Assembly: GCA_018398815.1 (NCBI GenBank)
Contig: CM031609.1
Span: 35,070,078 to 35,134,077 of the forward strand
Length of the DNA stretch: 64,000 bases
Direction of reading: 5' to 3'
DNA from: Conus ventricosus
Taxonomy: Eukaryota > Mollusca > Gastropoda > Neogastropoda > Conidae
A model generated the notes under the pieces. The model was not told the DNA's origin and searched no databases. It worked only from the letters and a program-made list of their open reading frames with translations. Made by a program: the position numbers and the translations under genes. Shown here piece after piece: positions 1 to 10,742 of the stretch (positions are counted from its first letter, which is position 1; every line of letters starts with the position of its first letter).

Positions 1-530
1 AGCTCTGGATTCCAGGTGTGAAGAGAATCAGGACCCCGAAGGCAATGGCAGAGGGAGCTGAAAAGGGTTCCAGCTGGATCTAGTCGGGGAGGAACGAAAG
101 TGACCTTCATGGACTTTCCCAACTTAGAATAGTTGTCCATTAGCAGTGGGGTAAGAAATCCATCAAAAGGGCACGTTTTAAGACGCCAACTTATCGAAAT
201 GTTGCCGGTTGGAATTCCGGCAGCGCCAGGGAAAACAATTGGCAGTAGGAGGGCACCTGTGAGTCATGACCTGGATGCGGCCCTGCCCCCTTAGAGTGTA
301 AGGAGTTCAGTGCCAAAATACCTGCCCGAGGAGTATGGGCGGGGTATTTCATCTGAAGAGCTTCTGCTGTCAAGCTACTACTTGAGTGTTTTCCTACTAG
401 TAGTTTATTTTTAAACATAACCACTTGTAAACAGTAACAATCACTTTGGGTAGGCAAATAAAACTGTGTATTGTTGATGATATAGTAATGACATGCATGT
501 GGATAGACATCAGTGTATCAGTTATACTGC
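1..530. other. No gene seen
   Basis: Unique-looking AT-moderate sequence. No domain, repeat or splice-bounded coding stretch could be supported on either strand; the short open frames here lack any recognisable motif. Confidence 0.5.
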
Positions 531-539
531 ATATCTTCA

Positions 540-2660
540 TCAATGGTGTGAATGTGCATAAAACGTAAACAATTTTCGTCTGTAAAATTCGGAGCTTCGA
601 TGGCATTCCAGCTTTGGTGGAACTGAGGTCCAGAGAAGAGGACCATTTTAGCAAAGCTTGTTTCAAATAAGTCAATTCTAGCTACGGGGGCATTGAATTT
701 TGCAACATGTCTAGAGTTCACGCTAAAGGTGGATTAAGTACCTTGTGGGGCTTTTTCCAGACACAATTTGTTTTGCATGAACAGTCCTTGGTTAATAGCA
801 TGCACTTCCCTTTGTGGAAGAACTCCAACTTAAATACAATTTTTATTTTGCAAGGCTCGAGGATTTCAAGATTTTAGAGCTGTTTGTACGGGTCGTCGCA
901 CTATCCAAAAAAAATCACAAGATTCTTCAGTATCAAGAAGGAGATTGTTTGCACAGAAGACAGCAAGGGACCTAAAACTGAGCTGTGAGGCACCACATAT
1001 CTCTCAAGCAATATACTGGGCATTGAAGAATCAAGACAGACACATTGTTGACGATTGTATGGGACTGATGAAATCAGTTGGAGCGCGTTTCCTGTCGTTA
1101 TGCAAGTATTTCTTTTTCATGATAACTTGTGGTCCATGACATCAAAGGCCTTTGCAACGTCAACAAACAATGCTCCACAAAATTTATCTTCATTATATTC
1201 ACATGCCAGTTATCTGCTAAGTTTGGTAGGGAAGTATGACACGAATCGTCTTTTCCTGAAGCAAGATTGGCTATCACTCAATAGATTAGTATGAATCAAG
1301 ACGATCGTAAATATGTTTATTTATGTGCTTTTCAAAGGATTTGGATAATACAGGCAAAGTAGATATTGTTTTGCATTTGGTTAGTTTAGAATTGTCATCA
1401 GATTTATAGAAGCAAGTGACTTTTGCAATTTTGAACTGTATTGGATAGTGACATTTTTCTAAATGCACAATTTATAGAAATAGATAGGTGTTTCAAATAT
1501 GACTGGAGCTGGAAGTTTCAGATTTTGCCATCAGTTCCATCAAATCTACCACTCCCTGTCTCCTTCAAATGCTATAAGGAATAGTAAACATCAGTTGCAG
1601 ATATTAAGTGTGCCAACAGCTGGGAATAGAATATTCTTGGATTAGCAGAGCATTGTTCGTTTTTCAAGGTAATTTATTTTAGTAAGATTTGTGTTATTGT
1701 ACATTCTGCCACACCTGTTTAGTTCGTTTGGGGTGACTTGCTTACATGAGGTAGGAATGCTTAATTCGCAAGTATATCTATCTTTCCATGTTGACTTTGA
1801 GTTTTGTTTGAAAGAAACGAGATCCTAGGTAACAATTCTTTTATGTAGCTCGTTCGAGTGAATTCACATTATTTCGCTGTCTTTTGTTAAGTCCTATCTC
1901 AAAAAGATCTTCGATAAGGGATATTGCAATTTGTATTTTTAAAGTCATCCATTTAGGCTGAAAAGTGTGCTTCACTCTACGTATTTTGTGCAGAACATGT
2001 TTATCATAAACTGCACTGAACGTTCGTACCCAGTACTCTAGACCGTCTCCTGTATTAGTATAATTGTGCACGTATGAAAATGGCTATTGGATATATCAGT
2101 AAGAAAGCTGTCCAGAAATCTGGCAAAAGATTTATAGATCACATATTTGTGACCTGTTTTGAGGATTTTGATTCCATTTTTCGCCCACGTCCAACTTACT
2201 CGGAAATGTTTATTTTATCCATTTACCAGAACGTTTTGTTCAATGTTGTTGTTGTTTTTACTCCGTCGTATCAATGTGGTCAGTTAGTGTTCTGCTGGTA
2301 GAGGTTAAACGGTAGGTATGTCAATTATCTGAGATGATTTGTATGAGGAAAACATGTATGTCCATGACTGCTTAGGTTTCGATAGATCCATATTAAGGTC
2401 ACATAGAAATAAAATTTCAATAGTATCAAGAGATGCTGCATCCATCATGACGGTGAACTTGTCCATCCATTCAGTATTTTCGACGGATTTATGTAAATAA
2501 TCCCGACTCTGGCGGTTTTCGTTCTTTTCAGCCTAATTACTAGCCAAATTGATTCAATTTGAAAATGTTCACGGTTATTTAAATGGTGTCCACTCAGAGT
2601 TTCATGAATGCGAACTAGTATATGAGTCTCCTTCGCGATTACTAAAAATGTAGTTCACAG
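540..2660 (-). pseudogene. Decayed LINE ORF2 (endonuclease-linker-RT-C-terminus)
   Basis: Minus-strand remnant of a non-LTR retrotransposon polyprotein, read from high to low coordinates. At about 2530-2280 the broken frame resembles the C-terminal half of an AP-endonuclease domain, with 'EILFLCDLNMDLSKP' in place of the usual LLGDFN motif, then 'QIIDIPT' and 'LTDHIDT'. At 2170-2100 comes 'HKYVIYKSFARF', and at 2060-1840 'VYDKHVLHKIRRVKHTFQPKWMT', the usual linker between endonuclease and RT. RT blocks follow at 1470-1290 ('PIQFKIAKVTCFYKSDD', 'LPVLSKSFEKHI'), at about 1150 ('LFVDVAKAFDVMDHKL', motif A) and near 960 ('VVPHSSVLGPLL'). At 720-540 'DLFETSFAKMVLFSGPQF' matches the domain after RT. 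Many stops and frameshifts; no catalytic ADD box survives. It is Jockey/CR1-like in general style, but the clade is not assignable by eye. Confidence 0.72.
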
Positions 2661-3329
2661 CTGCATTTTTTTTCTTCTTCAGCATTTTCACTTGCTGGTT
2701 GGTAATCAGGATTTACGTTGTTCACAGCGGCAGAAGCATACTGTACAAACTCTGCACCTGGGACACAAGTGGAGGTATAAAGCACGTAATGTATCAATTT
2801 TTATGCACATGTGTGCCTACACTCATACACATAAATTATTCATCTGCTTCATCGGAACTGTTCATAAGTTGGCGGCACTGGCATCAAATTGAGTCATTGC
2901 CAAATAGCAAGAGTGAAAAGTGGAAACGATGGCAAGAACATTGAAGGATACAATTGGCGTTGGTTGTGGAAGGGAAGAGTAGCTATCTTATCACCATATG
3001 AATCGTAAGCTTCGTAATACTGTCGGTTTTAGGGGGAAAGGTGGGGTGAGGGTGCTGTTAGGGAGGGGAAGAAAGACCTCTGAGTAGTGAATGTCAGCTG
3101 GATAGTGGGGAGGTGTACGAGGGCCGTTTGAAAAGATTGTGGGTAATAGATTGTGTTCTTAGCATGCGCTGAGTGGCTGAATAGACTGGAAGAGGAACAG
3201 AGGGTTGCTGTAACAAAAGGGAAGTGGACAGACGTCCTGTGGTTTGAGGCCTGTGGTCACTGCCCTCCTTGTGGCTATGCTTTTGTCTGTTTCCTTGCAA
3301 AGAGAATCACAACGAGGTGTGATGTCCCT

Positions 3330-3880
3330 GTCCTCGTGAGCCGAATGACATTTTGGTACAAAGCTATTCTGGATGTTCCTTTCCTGGTAGTGAAACCAGC
3401 GATGTGGTCCTTGTAGTACACACCCATGCTGTCACACAACTGCTGCATTTTCCTGTTGCTGGAATGAACAACAGGTTTTAATGGGTGTCGTCATCTGGCA
3501 GGCAGGTTAGCATATGATAGCAGTGAAGCTGCAGGAAAGACCCTCTGGCGCTGGGAAAAAAGTCTTTCCACACGTCACTGCTGATGGCACTGTATTCTGA
3601 AGCCAGATCCTGAGTGCAATCATGGATTGCTACATGAATTGCAACCTGTCAATCTGTTTGTGATGGTGTCTGGACACTGAGCCACTCGATCAGTGGGGTC
3701 ACTGTCAGCAGGTCACTGACACACAGTTTGGGGGGTTTACTGATGGGAGGTGAGGAGCGGAAGGTATCCACCACTTTCACTATATCCTCCTCCAGCAGAA
3801 TGGTTGTGGTGTCCCCAGTGACACTGACATGCTGGAGAGAGTTGGGGATGGAGGTCTGATGACTGAGGAACTCAAACACT
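3330..3880 (-). pseudogene. Possible SGNH-esterase-like fragment
   Basis: On the minus strand an open stretch (3879-3649, 'VFEFLSHQTSIPNSLQHVSVTG...') runs through one stop into 'QVAIHVAIHDCTQDLASEYS', reminiscent of the 'VVHxGTNDL' block of SGNH hydrolases. After a frameshift it continues with 'SNRKMQQLCDSMGVYYKDH' and 'LYQNVIRLTRTGTSHL', which resemble the C-terminal D-x-x-H block region ('xDGxHLTxxGT') of the same fold. Esterase domains of this type occur in ORF1 of CR1/L2 LINEs and in assorted lophotrochozoan mobile-element proteins. Stops and at least one frameshift make it non-functional. The assignment rests on motif resemblance only and could be wrong. Confidence 0.35.
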
Positions 3881-3884
3881 GGTA

Positions 3885-4537
3885 TGGAGTCTGCTTTACC
3901 TGCACTATACCCGCTTTCAGCATTGCCCTTAGTTATGGTCGAGTGTCCGAGGAGAGGTCTTCGTGCCGAGAGTGATGTTAAAGGTCAAGTTTCCCACAAC
4001 ATTTTGCACTTACCCACAGTAATATTAATGATTCACTTATCCAGAATGGGTCGTGGTGAGCAGAACCTTGACAAAGTATAGTGACTCCGAATGGATCTTT
4101 TCAATTAACTGTTCTACTGAAACATTTTAAGAAGCTTGAAATACACTGCACATCATGACTGTGCCATAACAAGTCAAATCCATTGAAAATTAGACAACGG
4201 TGAATACTTATAGCCAGGTGAACTTTAATTAAAATCTAAAATATGTAATGCCTAGTATGCTTTCAGTGGCAATTAGTTTTTGTGTTAAGTTTAACCAGTA
4301 TCTAGTACACTTTATGTAGGAATTAATATGAGGGGGAGAATTCTCCCTGTTTCTTCATACACAAAATGTATGTTGTGTTTGAATATCTACATTCAAAGAC
4401 CATTTCAGGGCAAACAGGTGTACCTTTTAAGTTCTTATACTTTCTCTAACGCCCATATTTCAGCACTGTAGTGCGCTCTGGTTTTTACTTGCGAGTCAGA
4501 TAATTTGGTGGAAAGTTACTGGGATTACAACTAACTT

Positions 4538-4553
<16 letters not shown>
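3885..4553. other. No gene seen
   Basis: AT-rich intergenic sequence between the esterase-like fragment and the TA repeat that borders the next LINE. Nothing recognisable on either strand. Confidence 0.4.
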
Positions 4554-4568
<15 letters not shown>

Positions 4569-4569
4569 T
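4554..4569. repeat. (AT)n microsatellite at LINE 5' border
   Basis: Perfect AT dinucleotide run directly before the first recognisable RT residues of the following LINE. It lies at the 5'-truncation point of that element. Confidence 0.85.
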
Positions 4570-4570
4570 A

Positions 4571-5990
4571 TAACAATTACAGACCTGTCTCGAATCTCCC
4601 CTGCCTTCCAAAGGTCCTCGAGAAAATCGTGCTTGCTCAGCTCTCAGTTCATCTTACTCAAAATGATTTGAATGACCCTCACCAGTCTGCTTACAGGGCT
4701 GGCCATAGCACAGAGACCGCTCTCCTGAAAGTTGTAAACGATCTTCTTCTTGCCCTTGATGGTGACAAAGTCTCTTTTCCTCTCTCTTTTAGATCTTTCC
4801 GCGGCATTTGACACCATTGATCATGATATTCTCCTTTCTAGACTCCAAACTTCATTTGGCATTCACGGCACTGTTCTTGCGTGGGTTAGGTCCTATCTCA
4901 GTGATCGTTCCTAGAGAACTGTTGTCAATGGTCTTTCTTCATCTTCTACACCTCTAACCTGTGGGGTACCGCAAGGTTCCGTCCTTGGGCCGGTTCTGTT
5001 TGCTCTGTATGTCAGACCTGTGTCAGACATTATCGATCAGCACTCATTGCTGCATGAGAGTTTTGCTGATGGCACTCAGATGTACAAGTCAAGCACTGTA
5101 TCTCAACTTAAGAACGTTGTCATTGATGTTAAAAGCTGTTCACAGGATTTAAAGAATTGGATGACTTTGAATAAGTTGCAGCTGAATGACGACAAAACTG
5201 AAGTTCATCTCCTTGCTCCTCCCAAACTCCAAGGTTATCCATCCCTTCCTTCTTCCATCAGTATCGGAAGTTCTGATATTCAACTCTCATCCCAGGCTCG
5301 TAACCTCGGTGTGACTTTTGCTTCCACTGCAGAAGGTTCAGAATAGCGCTGCCAGGCTTGTTTGCAAAGCGTCTAAACGTAAACTCCTCTGTTGCAGTCC
5401 TTCCACTGGCTTCCAATTCAGAGGCGAATTGACTACAAGCTGGCTTCTATCTGTTTCTCTTCTGTTTCTGATACTGGACCAAAATATCTTTCCGACATCC
5501 TCCACATCTACATCCCATCCCGTCAACTTCGTTCCTCTGCCGACAGACGCCTCTTACGCATTCCTTCTGTCAGAACAAAATCTTTTGGTCAACGTTCTCT
5601 CTCCTTCCAAGGACCAACTGTCTGGCATACACTTCCCATCAGTGTCAGACTCCTACCTTCACACTCTTCTTTCAAATCTGCTGTCAAAAGTAACTTCTTT
5701 CATCAGTCGTACCCCCCCACCCCCCCCCCCCCAACTTCCCAATCCACCTTGAGTGGGTTTTTGCGTGCATGCGTGAGTGCCTGGTGGTTGTGTTGCTTGA
5801 ACGTGCAGGCCGTGTTGATGTGAGTGCTTGCGTGCGGGTGTCTGAGAGCGTGGGCGTGTGGTCATGCGTGAGCGCGCGTGCGCGCGCGTGTGTGTATGTG
5901 TGTGTGTTGTTGGTAATGTAAAGCGCTTAGAGCCCTAAATTATAGAGAATAGGCGCTATATAAATTAACATGTTAATTTTTCATTCTAGT
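4571..5990 (+). mobile_element. 5'-truncated L2/CR1-like LINE
   Basis: Plus-strand non-LTR retrotransposon fragment beginning inside the RT at 'NYRPVSNLPCLPKVLEKIV' (from about 4575). 'HQSAYRAGHSTETALLKV' (4680) follows, then, after a frameshift near 4785, motif A '[19 protein letters not shown]', then 'CGVPQGSVLGPVLF' (4960). The catalytic box reads 'FADGTQMY' (about 5055) where FADDTQ is expected, so the second aspartate is lost. 'LKNWMTLNKLQLNDDKTE' follows. Near 5325-5340 a deletion joins 'LGVTFAS' directly to 'LQKVQNSAARLV'. The post-RT region 'FHWLPIQRRIDYKL' to 'FGQRSLSFQGPTVWHTLP' runs to about 5700. The endonuclease and ORF1 are absent. A C-rich tract, a GT-rich stretch and a conserved L2-type tail end the element. 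Confidence 0.85.
5915..5967 (+). repeat. Conserved 3' tail of L2-type LINE
   Basis: The 3' end contains 'tgtaaagcgcttagagccc' and, after a short spacer, 'ggcgctatataaatt'. This pattern is shared by L2/CR1-group LINEs and by SINEs that borrow their machinery, where it serves as the RT recognition end. It places the end of the preceding LINE at about 5967-5990. Confidence 0.75.
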
Positions 5991-6147
5991 ACTGTTGAAG
6001 CTATGTGTAAATCATTTGGCTGTTGCTGTGAACCAACTGTGATTATGGACAACAAAAAATTATCATTAGCAGAAAGTGGCATAAAAAATCAATCAAAATA
6101 ATATGCGATCGCGGTCATTGTTATCGATTTTCGAAAGAAAGTTCATA

Positions 6148-6254
<107 letters not shown>

Positions 6255-8334
6255 ACTTACTAGTCACGGTTTCAAGAGCTTATTGCAGTGCATCAGCCGC
6301 AGCACAGTCTTTGCTCAGCAAATCAGTTTCACTTGCAAATTCCAAGTGTGAGTGATGGAAACACCAATAAGAAGACACTTGGGTGTTCGTTCTTTCTCCA
6401 ATATGGAACCTACCGTGTGGAATCCCCTACCACTTGCCCTGAAAAACAGCAAGTCAGCTCGTCGTTCAAAATTTAATAGGCCCTGTTCACACAATCTGCC
6501 TAAACTTGAAATGTGAACTGTAAATAGAACTGGACAGTTTTTCTTCATAACACTCAGTCTGATAGGTGAAATATGAGTCTCTATTCAGATGCAAGGAGGG
6601 CTGTCGTTTTAAGTGTCATCTTTGTGCGGAACTTCTTTGCAAAGGCATCCACAACGTCGTGAATATTTACTGGGCGTTGTCTATGGATCCGCATAAGTGC
6701 TAACCCGTTCAACCGGTCTTGGTCAGTGGTGGAGCGTAGGCAAGTCTTCAGTGTTTTGAGGCGAGAGATAGTGCGCTCGCACTCTGCTGTAGTGATGGGC
6801 AGTGTGCAGAGAAGCCGCAAGAGCTGATGAATGTTGGGGTACATCTGCTGGTTGCATGCCTTCATAGCTGCGATAGCTGTGTTTGGTGTGTCCTCTGTGC
6901 AGTTTTGCCACTTGCTCACCCAACGATTCCATTCTGCAGGGATGTCGTGGGTGTTTCCCAAGTCGTCTTCCAAAAGCTTTGCCAAGTCAGCCACTCCTGA
7001 TGGGAGAGGATTGAAGCCTGGCTGTGCTGATTGCAGAAGCGTTGAAGGCAACAGCATGAGACCATCCGCGGCCACTTGGGCGTGGCCGAAGCGCGACATT
7101 AACTGCAACAGAAGAAAGTCCAAATAGGGAATTCCTACTGACCTCCTGTAAAACTCTTCTGGCGTGTCTGCTGGCTGGTTATAACGCAGCGTTTGCCGTT
7201 GGCATTGTCGAGGAGCATCGATGGTGACACCAGCAGCTGTGGCAAGATCAGAGGCTTGTAAGTACCAGACATGAAATGTTACATCAGCAGTTTTCCGCAG
7301 CCCTTCTACACACAAGGTCACCTCTGCGATCTCGTGGTAGGCTGATGCGATGTCATTTGACTTCTTCTGCAGCTACACCGTTGGTCCTTTTACGTATGAC
7401 AGGCCGTTCGGGCGGTCATAAACGAGATGATGAAGCTGCTGCTTTTCAGAGTGTGTAGCAGTCCATCAGCGCGCGTCACAGTGTCGGCATCCCATATGTC
7501 TGTCCCCTCCTCCAACATCTGCCCGAGGCAATCGCATGTTGGGTGATACAAGTCGGCGAAGGTATCCAGAGCCGTAAGCCGCTCGACCCACCTGGTTCTG
7601 CAGAGGTCAACCAGTTAAGTCCTCTGTGCTTTGGGCATGGCGCTGTGAATCACCTCTTCAAACTTGCGTTGCTGCTTTGGTGATGATGACAAGAAGAGGG
7701 AGGCCTCCTTCAAACCACTGAACATAGTCATTATTTGCGGAATGCTGCAGGCTTTCAGTACGCAGAGGTTTAGACAATGGCTGGCACAATGCACGTATAA
7801 TGCTTTCTCATTTGCTTGGCGTATACGTGCTTGTACTCCCTGAAATTTACCGGCCATGTTAGCCGCACCGTCGTATCCTTGGCCTCTCAGAAACTTTAAA
7901 TCCAGACCCCATTCCTGCAGACATATGAGGATATTGCTGGCCAGGGTCTCTCCAGTGATATTGTGGCAAGCAACAAACCTCAAGAATTCTTCTCTGATGT
8001 TGTCACTGGAATCCACGAATCGTAGTACAATAGACAATTGTTCCCAATTGCTGACGTCGGTTACTTCGTCAGCCAAGACACTGAAGTATTTTGCTTCCTG
8101 AACTTCTTCAAGAAGACCGGCCCTTATCTGTTCTTCAATGATGTTTATGATCCGGTTTGGGGTTGTCTTTGACACGTACGTGGCACCTGGATCACATGAT
8201 GTCAGGTGCTCTCTGAGCACCTGGTCTCCTGCGTCTATCCGGAACTGGAGTAGGGCGTTGAAATTGCTTCTGTTTTCATCCTTTAAGACGCCATCATCTC
8301 TTGTTCCTCACAACGCAAATCCCTGGCGCCCACA

Positions 8335-8349
8335 CAGCAAAACTGTTTC
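8335..8349. repeat. Target-site duplication, copy 1 (15 bp)
   Basis: 'cagcaaaactgtttc' lies immediately before the T tract of the insertion and is identical to 9691-9705. Confidence 0.9.
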
Positions 8350-8652
8350 TTTTTTTTCTTTCTTTTTTTTCTTTTTTTTTTAAACATTTTTATTTCTTCA
8401 TTCCAACAACCATCAACAATCATGAAACATTTTTTGATCTTAATAATTATAGCATTGGTTTGAAGATTTTTTCACGGAACTGAATATCTGAAGGAAAAAA
8501 AGAAGAAAAAAAAAATCAAAATAATAAATGAAAAGTGAAATCGCAAATCAAGATCCCGAACAAAGACACATGATTAAATAAATCTGATAATTTGAAAGGA
8601 TCAAAATTACATTAATAACTGAACAAACATATCACTAACCATACACACTAAT

Positions 8653-8673
8653 CCCCCCCCCCCCCCCCCCCCC
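8653..8673. repeat. Poly-C tract
   Basis: Uninterrupted run of C inside the retrocopy; length is likely unreliable. Confidence 0.9.
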
Positions 8674-9000
8674 TCAACCCTTCCTTTTGAGGCAAAATGA
8701 ATGCATACATTCATTTAGATTTAGTTATATTGTTGTTCATTCCTTCAAACAGTGGATATTATATACCAAACAAAAGAACCATTTTTTGCAATTGACTGCA
8801 TTCACAGTGATCTCTATATGTATGCATATTTTCTTTTAAGCTGAAATTGTCCATTCTCTCCCACAGTTATTTTTCACAATATAATCAAATACAAGATAAC
8901 ATCACAATATCAATGATCACAATAGTAACAATACTATCATAGTATTAACATTGATAAAGAATACTGGTAATAATAATACTGATATACTAGTAATGATGGT

Positions 9001-9003
<3 letters not shown>

Positions 9004-9042
<39 letters not shown>
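9004..9042. repeat. (AAT)n microsatellite
   Basis: Trinucleotide run inside the retrocopy, preceded by interrupted AAT/ATA sequence from 8905. Confidence 0.9.
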
Positions 9043-9044
<2 letters not shown>

Positions 9045-9279
9045 TTATGCTAATAGCTATCATAATAGCAGTGACCAATATATTAGCAAGAATATCATCA
9101 ATATCAGTGTTATCAAGACTATCAATAATTCAGTAGTCATAGCAGCAATACCAAAGTTTATGTATGCATTCTAGTTTTAAGTTGCAACTTCAATTTTGAC
9201 AATGCCATTTTGTACATGTGTAATAACAACAGTGAAAAACCCACTGGACTGCAATTCAACAAGACTCCTTTTATATATC

Positions 9280-9560
9280 ACACACACACACACACACACA
9301 CGCACACACACACTCACACACACACACATATATACACATATATACATACACATACATACATACACACACACCTGCATACATATACATACACACATACATA
9401 CATATATATACACATGCATATATACACATACATACATATACACACATATACATACCTATACACCCACATATATACATACATACAGATGTATCACATACAT
9501 ATACATGCATACACATATACATACACATACTCATATATATATACATACACACGTACATAC
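9280..9560. repeat. CA / TACA compound microsatellite
   Basis: Pure CA (9280-9325) grades into ACATAC/TATACA-rich sequence. It generates long spurious Thr-His/Tyr-Cys open frames on both strands. Confidence 0.9.
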
Positions 9561-9690
9561 ATGTACGCTCATGTATCAATACACAAGACTTTCTCTCTTT
9601 GAAAGCCAGCCTACATACATACACACCCACACACCCATACACACTTATTCGCAAACACTTCAATACTTTTCGTCTCGCAGTCATTGACAG

Positions 9691-9705
9691 CAGCAAAACT
9701 GTTTC
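9691..9705. repeat. Target-site duplication, copy 2 (15 bp)
   Basis: Identical to 8335-8349; marks the 5' side of the minus-strand retrocopy. Confidence 0.9.
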
Positions 9706-9836
9706 AGTGATACTTGTGAGGACTTTGCGATTGAATGTGACGCGTTCAGCAGACTGTGCATTCAGCATGTTGTCCACTCCTGTTTCTGGTTTTCTCATTG
9801 TTTGCAGAAAATGCTCACTTTTTGTCATTGCATCTT

Positions 9837-9952
9837 GATGGTACTTTCCTGCAGAATGTTCTTTGAACTTGTCATGGGCTTTCTTCCAATTGCTGATGGT
9901 ACTTTCCTACAGAATGTTCTTTGAACTTGTCAAGGGCTTTCTTCCAATTGCT
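9837..9952. repeat. 58-bp tandem duplication within transposase
   Basis: Two adjacent 58-bp copies (9837-9894 and 9895-9952) beginning 'gatggtactttcct' and ending 'cttccaattgct', with two mismatches. 58 is not a multiple of three, so the duplication shifts the transposase frame between the zinc finger and the DUF4371 region. Confidence 0.9.
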
Positions 9953-10254
9953 GAATGGAGAAGTCACCAACTGTCCAAGTGAAGTGCCTTCTGACCCAGC
10001 AAAAAACGCGCAGTGCCTACAGTACAAGCCATTTTCGGAAGGAGAATACGCCAGCCAAGGGTATGTTTTCAACCACTTGCCTTGACATCGTCTTGCCTGA
10101 TGTGTTGATTTCGTGAAAGGAAACTGGCAGTCTTCTGGTGGGGTCCAATGCTCTGTGATGAGACAGTACAGATCCTCACCCTCCAATGAACACTTCCTGT
10201 TCACAAACTTTCCAATGTCAGGTCTTGAGCCATGAAGTGAGCTGAGCTTGGTTT

Positions 10255-10656
10255 CTGAACAGAGACAAAACCCACACAAAGTAATAAGACATAGAGCGGT
10301 ATTCACGTGAAAGTTATGGCCAAAGCAGCCCAAGACGGGGTTCGGTATTAGTGCTAGAATAGTCTTGTGAACCATGTTGAAGAATAAAAACACGCTCAGC
10401 GGTGTTTGTGAGACGGTTATGAATGTGTCCTAACTCTTCAACACAATTAACAACGCTTTTCAGCGCTAATACCGAACCACGTGTTAGGCTATTTCGAGCA
10501 TAACTTTGACATGAACAGCACCGAATATGTTTACAATACTTCAACAGACATAATCTACCAAGGGTCATATCTACCAAGTTTTAATCGACCCAGAAACACT
10601 AAGTGTCTGGATACAGTGCGCTATGCAAATGTACATCAATGCAATCAATGCAGTAC
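10255..10656 (-). other. Inferred 402-bp intron of hAT gene
   Basis: Donor GTACTG and acceptor TTTTGTCTCTGTTCAG bracket a non-coding stretch. Splicing in phase 1 fuses 'DEFK' to 'ETKLSS' without a stop. The intron houses a large imperfect inverted repeat. The intron is inferred from splice consensus and frame continuity only. Confidence 0.6.
10279..10537. repeat. Imperfect inverted repeat (MITE-like) inside intron
   Basis: Left arm about 10279-10347, right arm about 10462-10537. The best core is 'ggttcggtattagtgct' (10329-10345) against the reverse complement of 'agcgctaataccgaacc' (16 of 17). The similarity continues outward with small gaps through 'aaagttatg' and 'ttcacgtg/ttcatgtc'. It is possibly a small palindromic transposon remnant; no clear target duplication was seen. 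Confidence 0.6.
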
Positions 10657-10742
10657 CTTTGAATTCATCAGGGAAGTCGTTCGAGCTTCCTGATTCTTCT
10701 TGCTGTGTCAAAGAGCTTCCTACTTCTTCCTGTGGTGCCATG

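Larger units (their letters stand above)
8350..9690 (-). mobile_element. Polyadenylated retrocopy inserted in hAT gene
   Basis: A 1.34-kb segment absent from the transposase reading frame and bounded by identical 15-bp direct repeats. On the minus strand it ends with an A-rich tail (plus 8350-8381 is T-rich). An AATAAA signal lies just upstream (minus, 8394-8389). These are hallmarks of target-primed reverse transcription of a polyadenylated RNA. Internally it holds a C tract (8653-8673), an ATA run (9004-9042) and a long CA/TACA block (9280-9560), and no credible coding frame. It could be a retrocopied 3' UTR or long non-coding RNA, or the 3' end of an unrecognised LINE/SINE. Removing it and one repeat copy restores the transposase frame, reading 'ITETVLLCGRQG'. 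Confidence 0.82.
6581..10741 (-). pseudogene. hAT-superfamily transposase (zf-TTF / ZMYM1-like), interrupted
   Basis: Minus-strand gene in the style of ZMYM1 / 52-kDa-repressor-like hAT transposases. An inferred first exon, 10741-10657, starts 'MAPQEEVGSSLTQQEE' and ends at donor AAAG|GTACTG. The acceptor TTCAG|AAACC at 10255/10254 joins it in phase 1 to 'ETKLSSLHGSRPDIGKF'. A TTF-type zinc finger follows (10130-9960; 'LAYSPSENGLYCRHCAFF', 'NWKKALDKFKEHS'). The frame breaks at a 58-bp duplication, resumes at 9828 ('MTKSEHFLQTMRK'), and is split at 9690/8350 by an insertion. It then continues to the DUF4371/RNase-H-like core 'VLADEVTDVSNWEQLS' and 'GQGYDGAANMAGKFQG' (8070-7850), 'TRWVERLTALDTF' (7580), and the C-terminal dimerisation domain 'TTAECERTISRLKTLKTCLR' (about 6770) with stop at 6581. 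Stops near 8306 and 7615 and a frameshift near 7380 confirm it is dead. Terminal inverted repeats were not securely found. Confidence 0.85.

Noticed and set aside
9177..9828. 185-codon minus frame joining transposase residues to Cys/Tyr-rich sequence
   Set aside because: It is a read-through from the transposase into the retrocopy's CA repeat, not a fusion gene.
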